This document shows, piece by piece, positions 32,509-45,224 of a DNA stretch of 64,000 nucleotides. Position 1 is the stretch's first letter. Each line of letters starts with the position of its first letter. The notes under the pieces are model-generated. The model saw only the letters and a program-made list of their open reading frames with translations, searched no databases and was not told the origin of the DNA. Both the position numbers and the translations under genes were made by a program. The DNA is taken from positions 248,001 to 312,000 of the forward strand of contig JAGTXK010000021.1 of assembly GCA_019096195.1 (NCBI GenBank). Direction: 5' to 3'. The stretch is from Boletus sp. NGJ (Eukaryota > Basidiomycota > Agaricomycetes > Boletales > Boletaceae).

Positions 32509-34748
32509 CTACTCGCGGATCGGCCGCCCCGCCGGTTCCTCCCTCGACCCCGGACGTGACTGTGTCTGCGACTCCTCACGCCCCGACGGCTGCGGCGGAT
32601 ACGCATTCATAATACTGGCAAAGGTCGCCGGAACCGCAGGTGCTGCCGACGCATTCGCATACGGTGGTGGGTGCGGCGGTGTTGAGCCGCTGGGATTCAA
32701 ACTCGGCGGAGATGCCGAGTGGGAGTGTGCGTTTGACAAGTGAGAGGTGCTACTGTTGGTATTACTACGTTTTGAATCAGGTTCCTTGACAGGCGGAGGT
32801 CGATACTCGTGTATGCTCAACGTATCGACATGTGTGGGTGGTGGGAGTAAGATGGTCGCAAACAGTTGCGATTGGATATGCGATGGTGGTTGGGGTGGTG
32901 TGTGGGTGTAAAGAGTGGTCATGGTGTCGTCGACGAAACCATCGTTGGGCGCATTAGGATCATGATCCTCTGGGAGGGCAGGAATGACGGTCGCGTGCCT
33001 ACCGCCTAAATGTCTGTGTCACATCGTGTCATAATCAAGAAATGAGATGCGTGCAAAAGAAAAGAGTTGACAATCGCGAGAGAACAAACGCTCAACGGAG
33101 ATCCCTCGGCCATGGGCCATACCACAAAAACAGCACCACGCAGCGAAATAGCGAACACGACTCACCCTCCCTCTACAAAGTGTTGCCAGACGTAATCGCG
33201 TAACCGATCGGCGTTGGGCAGTTCTTGGATGAGGTGTTTGATGGTGTTCTGTCCGAGCCCGAAAAAATCGGGTCCGGAGACAGAGTTGGAGTGTTGGCGG
33301 TTACGGATCGCATTGGCCTGTTTTACGATCGATGACCATGCTCCTGTTGCCGTTCCAGCAATCATGGGTCGATCAGGAACATCTGATGCCACTATCTGGA
33401 ACTTGGGCCCATCTCCTCCATCGAGGATGGAACAGTGATACACGGCATCGGTATTAGGATCCACGGTCGAATGGTAGCGTCTAGATCGTAGTGTCAGCCG
33501 AGCGCACGCCGTTGACAGCGCGGACAGCTCACCTAGTGACTTCGTATCCGACAGGAAAGATGTATCGCTCCGTGTGAAAGTGCTCTCGCATGCAGACTTC
33601 GCCAAGATTGACGACGGTCATGATGCCCACATTGAGTGGCAAGAGAGGGCGGCCCTTCTTATCGCGGGGCACTGTCGGAATGCTAAAGCTCTTGGAGGTG
33701 ACTGTATGCGCTTTGAGACGTTTTGGCTTGGCATGGCGTTGGATATCTGACGGGCGGGATGCGGATGTGGCAGGCGACGCTGTGAGCAAGGGCGATTGTC
33801 CGGGGAGGGGTGGCGAGATGGCGGGAGGGGGAGGGGGAGCAGAAATAGAGGGCTGTGCGCCGTTTGCAGTGTATGGACCGGAGTGATAAGGATGTTCCTC
33901 TGGCGGTGTAAGGACGGGCGACAAGGGGGACGGTGGGCGATGGTTGAGTGAGGAACCGGGATCTGATTCAATAGATGGCTTCACGGGTGGTTTGAGACGC
34001 AGACGAGCCCCTTTATTTGAAACGAGGAGGGGTGGGGTGCCGCTCTCGGTGGGAGCCAAAGTGAGTATGGGCTGGGGAGGGAGCGGCGGGAGGATGGGTT
34101 CCTTTCCCTTGGCGGTTGCGCGGGGTCGCTTGGTCTGTCGACGGGCCTGGCGGGCTTCGTCCTCGACTTGTTCGCGGTGTTCGTCGTCTGCGCGCTTGCG
34201 AGCGAGCGGGCCGAGATACCGAGAGCTGAGGAGGGGATCAGCGGCGTGGTCCTCTGCCTCGTCCTCCGCCATGGCCTGACGCAGATTGCTGACAAAGACT
34301 GCCCGGGCGCGAACAGAGAGGAGCGAGCGAGGAAATGCGCTGGATGGTGGGAAGGGCAGGGCCGGGGTGGTGGGCTCTGAACGGGTCTCGAGTTCGTGTA
34401 TTCTCTGCAGGATGAGGCTGGACGACCACTGAGTGAAACGCCAGGGATCGGAGACGGTGGGACGTACTCTCTTTCCTCTCGGAGCTTGACGTTTCGCTCG
34501 CCAGAGAGCCTGAGTTCCGCTTGGCCTTCCTGGTGTTTCTGATAGCGTGTGGATTGAGTCTATCACCGAGGACGGGTTGGTGTTCGACACACCTCTTCGA
34601 GCTCAAAGTACCGTCTTTTGAGTTTTCTGTACTTTTCAAGCACGTCTTGGTTATCTTTGGCGGGTTGGGGTGCTGATGGATGGGTAGATGGGAGGAGGGG
34701 GGGAGGAGGGGGACCCATGACGACGTCTCTGTCCTGTGGTGGGCCCAT
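32509..34748 (-). CDS. FYR-domain chromatin protein, TBRG1-like
   Basis: Five exons (34748-34593, 34538-34468, 34417-33533, 33480-33166, 33013-32509) join to 643 residues. The N-terminus has a coiled coil: DVLEKYRKLKRRYFELEEKH, then ELRLSGERNVKLREERD and ILQRIHELE. A long Pro/Ser-rich linker follows. Residues about 350-475 carry paired FYRN and FYRC modules: LNVGIMTVVNLGEVCMREHF, RYIFPVGYEVTRRYHSTVDP, YHCSILDGGDGPKFQIVASD, GTATGAWSSIVKQANAIR, then SGPDFFGLGQNTIKHLIQEL and LPNADRLRDYVWQHFVEGG. FYR domains occur in trithorax/MLL-type chromatin proteins and in TBRG1; this architecture without SET or PHD fits the latter. The tail is disordered. A nuclear chromatin-associated role is inferred. The gene looks intact, with one longer intron (152 nt). 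Confidence 0.88.
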
Positions 34749-36997
34749 TATTGTTGTGCGAGACGTGTGAGAAGTTGCTGGTTGACTCTTTCAGGCGCGC
34801 GCAGGCCCAACCAAGTTCAAACACGACTACACAGCTATTTGGCGACAAGCCCATACCAACTCGGCTACATGTCAGTTTCCATGTCTCAGTGTACACACCA
34901 ACCCATCGATTCATCATGTGCACCCCATTCTCGGCGCGACTCGACTCGACGACGAGATGTCCTCTCTTTCTTTCTTCTTACCTTGGACCACTCAAAATGC
35001 GAAGATTCTGCCACGGCGTTGAGTCTTGCTCTCATCAATTTTTCACAATCCAAAAACACCCGATCCCGGCTCGCTATTTCCATTTATGGAAACACTCCAC
35101 TCGTACGAGGTGTACACTTTTCTTCCGTAGACCCAACGCGTGTCTGAGCGACAGTGACCAAGTAATACCCACCATGCGTTCGCCGTTGCGAAACAGCCCT
35201 TTCTTGCCGGCTGCTAGCAGTATGCACACTTGCGCCGACACCAACATGTCACCTCGCCTTGTTTGATTATTGGATTTTGGCCACTGTTCGGGACGTTAGC
35301 GCAGTATTCGTGGAACCCTCTCTGGGACAATCTCATCCAGTCAAGTACGCATCCGAGGACACCGTTACGCGCATCTTAAAAGAGCACGTGTCCCCGTCGC
35401 CCAGGAACATTCCCACTGGCAGGGCCCAGGTGGCTGTGGTCAGGTTACATCCATGGCACACGTGATCTTGATCTCTGAGTCGTATACATCACCAAAGTCA
35501 GTAAAACCACTCATATACGGTACCCAAATCACTGGGTCACTGATGGTCATTTTGGCTACCCTGCCCCATGATATATAATCACGAAGCCCCGCGTACATCG
35601 AGTCAGTATGTCAGATTCAGGTTCATCGCTCACATGGGCAAGCCTATCGTCATGAAACGCACGAGCCACCCAGCTGTGGGAGTGCCGAGCGTCGAATAAC
35701 GGCACGGCAATCTCCCGTCCTCTCTAGGGCCACCGCCACTTTCCGAGTAGGGTCGCGGGAAGGATAAAATTACCCGAACTTGTCATCCGGAACGACACAC
35801 GATAACTCACACCCCCACTCAGGTCTCCGCGTCACAAGACGAGACATTCAGAACTGAGCACTGGCATTCAGACGTCCGGACCGTCACTCAGCTGCCGCGT
35901 CTTTTTCGACTGTCTCCATTCGCACAGTCCCTGGCAGAAGGCAGGTCAAACGGTCGCGTCCACAGAAACATGCTCCGAGCCGAATGTCACTACGATTTTT
36001 TTTTTCCATCCTGAGACTCTGGGAAATCATGATGGACAGCGGTAATGCCAATACAGGTCGGACTTGGATCTCCGACTTTTACCCCCCTCAAAACCCTTGC
36101 CTCCGCCGCCGGCCGGTGCCGGCATGGACTGGACAGTGTCTTGTTTTCTTCCATCAAATCTACGTCCTAGTGGAGAGTGGGAATGCCCCACGTCAATGGC
36201 AGTGGTGGATCCAGAACACCATCCAAAAATCAACCTCAGCATCGCATCGACGCCTGAATGTCCTTTCTCGTTAGCCGGACTGTCAACTTTGAACTCATGG
36301 CAGGACGTGCAGATCGGACACCACCCTGAAACGGACTCGGACCGAACCGACAAGTTCGATCTTTGATGTCCCTGTCCATGCCATGCAAGGGTATCCAAGG
36401 CTTTTTGGGGGCCAGCGGCCAAGACAATAAAATGACAACCCCCATTGACCGCAACACGGAGCTTATCGCCGCTGTGATGTTACAAGGGTGAGTGGACATG
36501 ACCCTGTGATTTTACGGATATGAACGAGTTGCTGTACCCGTATCTGCCAGTGCAGTCAAGTCGAAAGGGCCGACAGACCCGCGGGGTGCGGGCAACGAGA
36601 GTTTGACGTGGGCTAGGACATGAGAGGTAATCTCGATGAAACACGGCGTTTTCTTTTTGTCTTTGGAATGTGATTTTTTCATTTCGCCCTTTCAATTACC
36701 GCTGAGCAAAGGGTACCTGAATATGAGGTACCTCTCTACGTCACCTTTGCTGGCGTGTGCCATCTCCGTGGTGAAGCTGGGGGATGCCCATCGTCGATAT
36801 TGCGCCATTCATGTGCTCTTTCTTTTTGGCAAACAACCCACAAAGACATGCTACTAACACAATCACGCGACATTTTTTTTTCCTTGTATGGTACAACACG
36901 TCACGGTACTTCTCGATAATACACACAGTGGAAAACAAAAAAAAAGACACGACAAAATCGGACTGGGTATATAACAAAAAGACCGCGGGTAACTGTG
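34749..36997. other. Large intergenic region, about 2.2 kb
   Basis: Several reading frames of 70-180 codons occur on both strands (for example 34736-35266 plus and 36027-36422 minus) but none has coding texture or a family I know. No repeat boundaries or tRNA-like folds are evident. It holds the FYR gene promoter at the left. Confidence 0.4.
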
Positions 36998-38512
36998 CTA
37001 TAACGGGCGAGATGACGTCGTGCGGAGGATGACCAAAATCCCATCAGAGTGGCCCGAGAAAATGGCGTCGACCAGGATCTCTTGGTCAGATGATGATGTC
37101 GTTGTGCTACTCGAGGGCGTCGGCGATGTGTGTATGCGTGAACGCGTGGACGACGCATTTGCGACAGAGACTAGTGATCGGCCTTGGCTCCTCGACGTCA
37201 ATGCCGTCAAGTCGCGGCGGCGACTCGGAGGGGGGGCTTCAGGCATCCTGTCGGTCCTGAATAAACGACAGGTGGGAAAAAAAAAAAAGGCCAAGTGCAA
37301 GGAAGCAGGCACGTTGGGATTTTTTTTCAAAAAAAAAAAACAAAGAGAAGAGAGGCGACCCCTACCTGGAATCTCTACCTTTCGGAAGTAGTAAGAATTT
37401 CCCATATCCAAAACCACCGTCGCTCGGCTGACCGCGTTCATTGACACCCCATGCCTTGATCACGTCAATCCAGCTGCGGACTATCTTGTCACTCCGAGGG
37501 GCTACGAAATCGAAGAAACTCCGCCCCATCACGGCCGTGGTGGATAGAAGATGGTCGTTGGAGCAATACTGAACGGGACAGTGTATTGAAAACCGGTCGA
37601 GTATGAGTGCCGAACGTGACGATTGTGAAGGGAGGGGTTTGAACGAGAGAATCGGAGGTGGTGCAGGTTTGGGTTGGTCACCGTCTGAAGTCGGGTCTTC
37701 GAGGATGTCCGTGAGACCTGGTATGAGCGGGAGTGGACTGGGAGGCATGGGCGACGGGTCACCCCAGCGCTGGATGTCTGATGCGTGAGCGCTGCGACGA
37801 ACGGGGTAAGATCCGACTGAGAACCTACGCGAAATTCGAAGTCCGTGGCGGTGGGAGTTACGACGACGACTTCCTGCGCTGTCGACGCATTTTGGAAAGC
37901 CTTGGGACCTGGTACTGCGAGGGAGATACTCCCAACGAGCACGTTATGGACCACAGTACGTGACTGAGACACGATAAACAATCGATGGAGCACGAGGGAT
38001 GCGAGCAACTGACGACAGCACAAAGGAGATAACCCTTGAACGGGTCCCTGTGTTTGAGGCGAAGATACGCAATGACTGCCGCCTTGTCTTGGCGGATGGT
38101 GTCGCTGTGATCGTCAAGAGACAATCAGAATGAGAGGACGAGAACGGATACCCACACGCACTAGTGGAGTCTTCTGACCGCAGGGAATTCCTCTGGGTGT
38201 ACGAGCTCGACCGCAGGACGCCCGATGACGTCGCGAGGCTCGTATCCTGGATAGGGAAGACCATGAACGTTGGAGAAAGACGGGACAAGACGCAGGGGAC
38301 GGACCCAAGAGCTCGCTGATAGACTCGGAGACAAAGAGCCAGCGAACCTACGCGGGGTGGGTGGTTAAACACGTGGACTAGAGAGTTACGCACGTCTTCT
38401 GAAAAGTCAACAATGGCAACTTCTCGATTGCATCAGCAGCGAGATGTGTTGGGAGAAGAGAAAAAAAAAACATACTGCATGAGACGCGGGGAGTGGTGCC
38501 GGTGGAGTCCAT
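36998..38512 (-). CDS. PAS-domain protein
   Basis: Eight exons (38512-38476, 38422-38394, 38347-38305, 38246-38162, 38104-38017, 37963-37825, 37777-37366, 37256-36998) join to 363 residues with all phases consistent. The N-terminal part is a PAS fold: KVAIVDFSEDVRWLFVSESI, SELLGYEPRDVIGRPAVELV, HPEEFPAVRRLHYDTIRQDK, AVIAYLRLKHRDPFKGYLLC. A second conserved block in the C-terminal half reads FFDFVAPRSDKIVRSWIDVI, KAWGVNERGQPSDGGFGYGK, followed by a Ser/Thr tail with DAIFSGHSDGILVILR. The protein is much shorter than white collar-1 and lacks a zinc finger. I see no Cys in the flavin-binding context NCRFLQ, so light sensing is not supported. It may bind another protein or a small ligand. The PAS call rests on motif pattern. 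Confidence 0.83.
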
Positions 38513-38990
38513 TCGCGTGCAAGCAAGGCACGATCAGGGTGGGGCGCGGAGAGATTGATGGTGGAGAGGGGTGACAAGGAACGCTGGAGGAAGATGGGGT
38601 CAATGCGACAAGAAAAGTGGTACCGAGGAGGAGCGAGGGTGGACTTTTATCAACATGGCAGGGTTCCTGAGGATGAATTAATAGACTCTCGGAGCCCGAA
38701 GTGATGAACATGATAACATCACGACGGTGTGTTCTACGACGCAATTTACTGCAGATACGACTCGAGAAGGAGTAAAAGGGAGTAAACATCGCACCTAGGA
38801 ATGAGATGGGCGTGCGCCACGAATTAGGCCTGGCGAACTGCAATGCGTGGACAACGTGCAGAGAGATCCCATGAGCGCGGCGGTGAGAACGGGTTAATTT
38901 ATGTAAAGTGTACGATTCGCGAGATCTTCGCATCGACAAGAGACACACCTCAATCTCTGCCTCTTTTTAGTCACTTGGACGATCTTCACA
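38513..38990. promoter_or_regulatory. Divergent promoter region, PAS gene and TRM61
   Basis: 478 nt between the two start codons (38512 on minus, 38991 on plus). A CT-rich stretch (CTCTGCCTCTTTTTAG) lies just before the TRM61 ATG, typical of basidiomycete transcription starts. No clear TATA box. Confidence 0.4.
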
Positions 38991-40859
38991 ATGTGGTCAA
39001 CCGCTCGCGACATTGCTCCCGGCGACCTCATCATCATATGGCAGGTGCGACGCTCAGCTCACCCAGCCCACCCCGTCCTCGCTCAAAGATTTAGACTAGA
39101 GAACTCGTACAACCGCTCCTCATCACCCCAGGAAAGGACCTCAACAGCCGCTTTGGACACTATAGGCACAACGATCTCATCGGCATTCCCTATGGCTCCA
39201 AGGTCGGTTCACGCAATGGCAAGGGCTTCATCCACGTCCTCCGCCCCACACCAGAGCTCTGGACGATGGCACTACCCCACCGCACCCAGATTCTCTATCT
39301 CGCCGATATCGCCTTCATCACCTCGTGGCTCGACATTCGACGAGGTAGCCGTGTCATTGAAGCAGGTGAGCTCTCCCTCTCAAGTTCCTCGCGACCCACT
39401 CCACGCGGCATCAGTCTCCCCCAGTGTCCATGCACCCACTTTGATGAGGAGATTCCCATGAACCAAGTCTATTCCTATCATTCCTCGCCTCCCGTCTTCC
39501 ATTTCCGTTGACTTGGTCGTGTCCTTCTTTTCATTAACATGAATCAGATACACGCGGCCCGTCATCGACCACGTTGCTCATAATCGCTCCATGTCCCTCA
39601 GGTACCGGCTCAGGGTCCTTCTCGCACTCCGTCGCCAGAACCATCGGCACCTCCGGCCATCTCTATTCCTACGAGTTTCATGAAGCGCGTGCCGATAGGG
39701 CGAGGTGCGTCTTCTCTCTTCCCTCCCCCAGCGCCCCACACTCCGTTCTCCATCTCGCATCATGACCGCATTGGCTATTTCAGAGAAGAGTTTGTCCGTC
39801 ATGGAATGGAAGATATCGTCACGCTGACCCATCGAAACGTATGCAAGGACGGCTTTACCGTCGAGAACCTCGTCGATTCGGGTAGGTTCCCCGTCTTTCG
39901 CTGCTCCATCGCTCACACGTTCCTCTCTTCGTTTTTCCTTCCATCCAGTCTTCCTTGACCTCCCTGCACCATGGGATGCCATCGAGCACGCGAAAAAAGC
40001 ATTGCGGGTACGTACCCCCTCCCCATACCGAACAGCAATCTGAGATGGTGGATTCGATGGTCGATGACTCTAGAAAGACTGTCCGACGCGGATATGTTGC
40101 TTCAGTCCGTGCATGGAACAAGTCTTGCGTACCGTGAGCGCACTCAACGAGGCTGGTTTCACAGGTACGTCATCATCTCTCCACAATCGTGCCTCCATCA
40201 TTCCGTCTTCAACGTACTCTGTGCCATCGTTTCCACCTCCTCGGGACGTTGACACTCACACGTTTCGTTTTCCCCTCGAATAAGACATCACCATGTACGA
40301 AACGCTCCTCCGTCCGCACGAAGTCCAGCAGCTCCCACCATCCCGTCCACTCAGCCAGGTCGTCGATAAGCTGAAACGGATGGAGTGCTATCGGGAGGAG
40401 AAACGACAGCGTCAGATTACAGGTGCTGGGAAGCGGAAACGGGAGGACGGCGAGGTGACGGCGATAATGAAGGGGTTGGAGAGGGATATGGGCACCAGGG
40501 AGGGAGAGGGGACGGGCATGGAAGGAGGGGCGGACAAGAGAGCGAGAGTGGAGATGGCGTCGACTGCCCCCGCGCTCGTCGGGAATGAGGAACGAGAGAG
40601 GGAGGAGGAGGGGTCGAGGTGTGAGACCTTGCCCGCACCGCCGCCGGAGGACGGGACGGCTGCCGCGGACGCCGGCGTCGCGGGGCCGAGTCAGGTGCAA
40701 GTCCCTCCGAAGCTCAATTGTTCAAAAGTGTCCCCGGACGTACGGGGACATACCTCCTACCTGACCTTTGCGCGTCTCGTACCCTTTCCCCCACCCAATC
40801 CATCCATCCAGGGCGAAGGCCGTCTCGCACCCGCACCCACACCCTCACACGCTTCATAG
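38991..40859 (+). CDS. TRM61: tRNA (adenine(58)-N1)-methyltransferase catalytic subunit
   Basis: Seven exons (38991-39044, 39095-39365, 39602-39704, 39784-39881, 39949-40007, 40074-40164, 40285-40859) join to 416 residues. Family blocks in order: the N-terminal barrel [20 protein letters not shown] and [43 protein letters not shown] motif [21 protein letters not shown]; motif [20 protein letters not shown]; motif [21 protein letters not shown]; and [19 protein letters not shown]. The LDLPAPW motif and the RPHEVQQ region are diagnostic for Trm61 (Gcd14). With Trm6 it makes m1A58 in tRNA, needed for initiator tRNA stability. An acidic/basic low-complexity insertion of about 120 residues precedes the last conserved stretch [12 protein letters not shown]. 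The 236-nt intron 2 is unusually long for this window. Confidence 0.95.
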
Positions 40860-40983
40860 CGCGAGTCCATACCTACGAACACAGTGATGTAAAAAGAGAT
40901 CGTATACAAAACGAGAACAACGTCTTCAAAAGGATAATGATAATATGGAAAGATGTACGAAAAAAGAGAGCGGATGGTAGGGT

Positions 40984-43900
40984 CTAGCCCGCGACAGCTC
41001 TTCTATACGCCTCTTCCATCGCACGTTCTTCTCGAATCCGCGCTGCGCTCTTTTGGGGTCGTGGCCGAAGCACGCGGCCCGTTGTGGCATCAGACTCGGG
41101 ATTGGGCGTCGATGCATCAGTGGAGACAGGGGCAGGGGCAGGGAAGGCACCCGGGGCGACGGACGCCTCGAGTTGACGACGCTTCGGAGGGGTGCTGTAC
41201 ACCTCTTCCTCCCCATCGACCTCGCTCTCGCTCCGTCTTCGCGCCCTCTTCTTTGACGTACGACTCGTTCTCGTTCTCGTTCTCGGGCCCATTCCCAATT
41301 TCGTGTCCGTTCCTGGTCGTCTCTTTGCAGTGCGACGTCCCAGTCCTTTACCCCCACTCCTCGACGTCCCTTCTTCCAGCACGCGCTCTCGTCGACCTTT
41401 GGATTCCACCATCGCGAGATCCGCTTCCTTTTCCCCTTGTAGTAGTGGCGTTACCTCCCCCTCCCCCTCCGCCTGTTGCTGCGCGTACGACTCGGCGAGT
41501 TCACGCATCGTCTTTGGAACGCCTTTACGAGGCTGAAGCTGAAGATCCACCACCTCGGCTTCCACTTCGACTTCCATTTCCCAATCGGCATCGGCATCCC
41601 CGTTTCGGACATGCAACCGATCTCGAGAAATCGGTGCTGCCACGATGCCCACGTCCTCGCTCACTCGAGGGGCACGAGCATAATCGTCGTCCTCACCCAA
41701 GCGCGCTGTGGACGTCGTTGCCACCGGTGCGGCGTCGTACTGGTGAGTGTCGCGTGGGAGATGGAAAGGCTCTACGACGTCGTCTGCAGTGGTGAGGTAT
41801 CCTCCCGGTTGCTGCGATAGCGGGAAGGAAAATGGAATGAAAAAGTAAATCCATGAGCTCCAGCTCCAGCTCGACCTAACCCGTCCAATGAACCTACCTC
41901 ATTTTCGTCCGTGTCGAGCCACGATTCTCGTTGCTGCAGCGGCTGTTGTGGTCGCTCGCCAAGAGGCGCCCCATGCTCGTCCGTCCCGCCCGACGCATAC
42001 TGTTTCTGAAGTCGTTCCCGAATACGAAGACCGTGTACCAGTCGTGTCCACCGCTTACACGCGTGTTCTAGCCGCTTTACACGGGCCCTTTCTTCCGCAT
42101 ATTGTTCCGCTTCTAGGCACGCCTAGATCGCCGCCGAAAAAGTTCACATCAGTCCGAACAGGAACAGCAATAGTAGAATAGGTCGACAAGAAGGTAAGAC
42201 AGGCACGTAGGAGATATGAAACGGTGTGATGCGAACCCGACAGTGACACATACCTCCACGATCACGTTTTCGTTCTCGGCGGCGAGGACGATACCCTGGA
42301 TGACAGGCATCGCCCTTCGTTTTCTGAATTCAAATCCCGTCTAGATCGATAAATGGAATCACGACACCCGAACGAAATCGAAAATTAAATCATGCGTGTG
42401 CGTGTTCGATCGGAAGGGTGTCACGTACCACCGCCTCTGCATAATCAAACCCGAGTTTCTTGGCTATCTTCGCAGCCCCTTTGACTACGAAAAATTGTCC
42501 CTCAAGCTCGGTCGACAATCAAAGAAGTAATCCGGGTACACGCACATGGGATATGTACCGCGCCTTGCGGCAACATGGACGGCACGTACAAGTCAATGTT
42601 TCCAAACTCGTTCTTTGGGATTTTCCCCTGTTCGAAAAGCAAATTATTTCGTCAGCCCCCAAGACAGAACAGATCGAGGGAAAGGGAAAATAATAAAAGG
42701 AAGAGCCCGAACGCACGTCTTTGATAGGTTCTGGCGTATACACCTCCGTTTGCGAAAGTCCATACAAGCCTTGCATTACTTCTTCATCCCCGCCAGCGTG
42801 CCCTTCTGCTTTAGCCCGTTCGAGCGCGAGTTCCATCTCCCGTTGTCGACTGACGGTCACCGCGCGTTGCTTGACCATTTTCATGGGTTGACAGCCTTGA
42901 CGTATTACGCGTCCCTGCCGCATCCAATTCTCCGCAGTCTTCAGGGAAATCACGGACGAACGTGGATATACAGGCTCCCCTCTAAATTTGCCAAGCTCCG
43001 TGGGAGGATCAATGACTTGATCGCGCCTGAGATGACGAGCCAAGGCATACCTAAAAGCGCAGCGCGATAAGGATAAATCAACGGATAAGTCAACTACACC
43101 CCACAGAAAAATCTTTAAAAAAATAAGGGGAGGCGTGCACGCACAAGGGATGGTTCTTGAAGCCCGCGATCGTGGTTGGCATGCCTTCGGTCAATTGATG
43201 CGTGTGCAATTCATCATCCTCGAGGTCGTCCCTTTGCTGTGAACAAAAAGAAGACACGATCAGAATGCATTCATCTCCGTTCCATCATCGGAGCTTGGGT
43301 TATACATACGAGGCGATAGGGTCTCGTGATGGATTGCACGACTCCGGCCCACCATTCTTTGCGGCCACCAGCGGGACCTCCACCGACAGCCTGTACTTTA
43401 GATACCTTGGCTGTATAATCACGGGCATACCGCGCCGTGATATCGCGACCAAAACCATCCTCTTCAATACCGATGACATACAGCATTCGGTTATCTTGCC
43501 TGATGCGGGTTTTGCTTCCCCCTGTGTTCTGAGCATGACTCGGATCGAAAACGTGTCGTTTGTTGACAATACCGCGGATGGGATCCACGGGCAGCCAGCG
43601 CGAGTCCGCACGGGAAAACACCTCCGTCCAAAAGACAGGCGGTGTGGTCGTCAGATCCGGCGATTCTGCGGACACAATTGACATAATCGCTTAGACAGAA
43701 CGTGAAGCGGCAATGCTTTCCACGTACTCAGCGATCTTGGCCATATGGCAGGTGATTCACTCCGGCTAGTAGATTGACTTTTTCGTTTGCGAAGTTTGAT
43801 GACTGAGTTTGCTATCTCCTTGCCTTTTCCTGTAAATTAAAATGAGTATATACTGAGGGCACATTCCTGCAAGAAACAAGTCGGCAAATGTGTGCTCCGG

Positions 43901-44888
43901 TCTCAACGTACCTTTGGATTTGAAAGGGGACGCGGCAATGTCCTCTACCTTACCTTGAGCATCGGTCTCAAGGTCTTCGTGATCATCGGCGAGTCCCTGT
44001 GGCGCTTTGCCCTTGCCTTTGGAGCTTTCCATCTTTGGAACTGGTTTCCCAACTCTCGATTTCCATGGAACGCTCTGTAAGCTGACGACAAGTCTCGCAG
44101 GAATATCGAGTGCCCGACACAAGGCAGTAAAGAGCTGCGCGCTAGTGTCTCTAGACCCACGCTGCATCAGGACATGTTTCATGAGAGATTCCACACTCCG
44201 GATGCGTCCATAACCGCGGTCATCGGGCTCCAACCCGTCGGATTCACTGGCAAGAGCAATCTCCTCCTCGACTTCCTCAAATGTCCTACTCCTGATGTGC
44301 CCAGTGGGCGTGACGGAGAAGAAGGTCTCGCACCACCAGGTGACAAGACGACTGACGGCAGCCTCAAATAGGCAACCACGTTTGTTCTGATCTGGGACAC
44401 GGGACTTGTGTATCATTGCGAATCCGTTCTGGTGCGCGAGCGGAGTGATGGAGAGGAGTCGAGCCTGGTGTAATGAGTCAGCCGTAATAATGGTGAGGTA
44501 TGGAATGGAGCAGAATAGGAGGACGCTCACATGGAGCAAGGGGTCATTGAGCCACTTGTTTCGTGTCCAAGCGTTGGCAAGGAGAGCGACGGTATGGATC
44601 TTGTGACAGGTCGTTCGGAGGACGCGTTGGGCGTATAGGGCAGCGGCCGCCTTCTTCCTGTTCACGTGCACGCCGGATTCAACGGACCCAGAAGAAGAAA
44701 AAAGGGTATACTCACTTGGTGTCGTCCTTCTTGGGTCGTGCTTGGAGAGTGATTTCAATATTTTGCCGCGGGGGAGGAGAGAGCTCGAGCTCGAGGGATG
44801 TGTCGAGCTGTTGCTGTTGCTCTGGGACGTGAACTTCCTCCCACTCGAGTTCGTCGTCACTGCTATCGCCCGCGACTGAGACCGTCAT
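40984..44888 (-). CDS. RAD4: DNA damage recognition protein Rad4/XPC
   Basis: Twelve exons (44888-44716, 44657-44531, 44464-43912, 43829-43728, 43665-43310, 43236-43145, 43050-42717, 42627-42546, 42484-42429, 42340-42254, 42122-41898, 41811-40984) join to 1004 residues. The transglutaminase-like fold spans about residues 70-430: HKIHTVALLANAWTRNKWLN, LFTALCRALDIPARLVVSLQ, and TPPVFWTEVFSRADSRWLPV with VDPIRG. BHD1 follows: MPTTIAGFKNHPLYALARHL and RDQVIDPPTELGKFRGEPVY. BHD2 has YPRSSVISLKTAENWMRQGR. BHD3 has KNEFGNIDLYVPSMLPQGAV, then GAAKIAKKLGFDYAEAVTGF and FRKRRAMPVIQGIVLAAEN. Rad4, with Rad23, opens damaged DNA in nucleotide excision repair. The last 350 residues are basic/acidic low complexity. 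The gene runs convergent with TRM61, 124 nt apart. The start at 44888 is chosen because MTVSVAGDSSDDELEWEEV is the usual acidic opening. Confidence 0.94.
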
Positions 44889-45224
44889 GATTGCCTCCCC
44901 CCTCGTCTGAGACGGTGCGAACAAGAGCTCATTAAGACACGCGACTCACGACTGACGGCTCCGCGTCAGTCACGACTGTCACATCCACATGACCTTGTGA
45001 CGGCTCCTGTATTGAGTCACGTCTAACGTCTTGTCAAAAGCAAGTCATGTTCCTACTTCTTGTACTAAATTCAAAACGGTTGGAGATACTCTAGCAGATT
45101 TATGTCGATGGGCAACTTCACCGACAGGCAACTTCTGTGCTAGTGACCCTCTTTTATAAACCGCCGCGTTTGTCATCCTATTTAGAGCTTGAGAGCGGTC
45201 ATACGGCTGACCACCCACACGCAT
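44889..45224. other. RAD4 upstream region
   Basis: No gene is seen. Short repeated GACTCACGAC/GTCACGACTG words occur near 44940-44980. The right end runs into the SDR relic, whose start codon is not found. Confidence 0.4.

Noticed and set aside
34736-35266. 176-codon plus-strand frame and others between the FYR and PAS genes
   Set aside because: No domain, no signal peptide and no codon texture distinguishes them from chance open frames.
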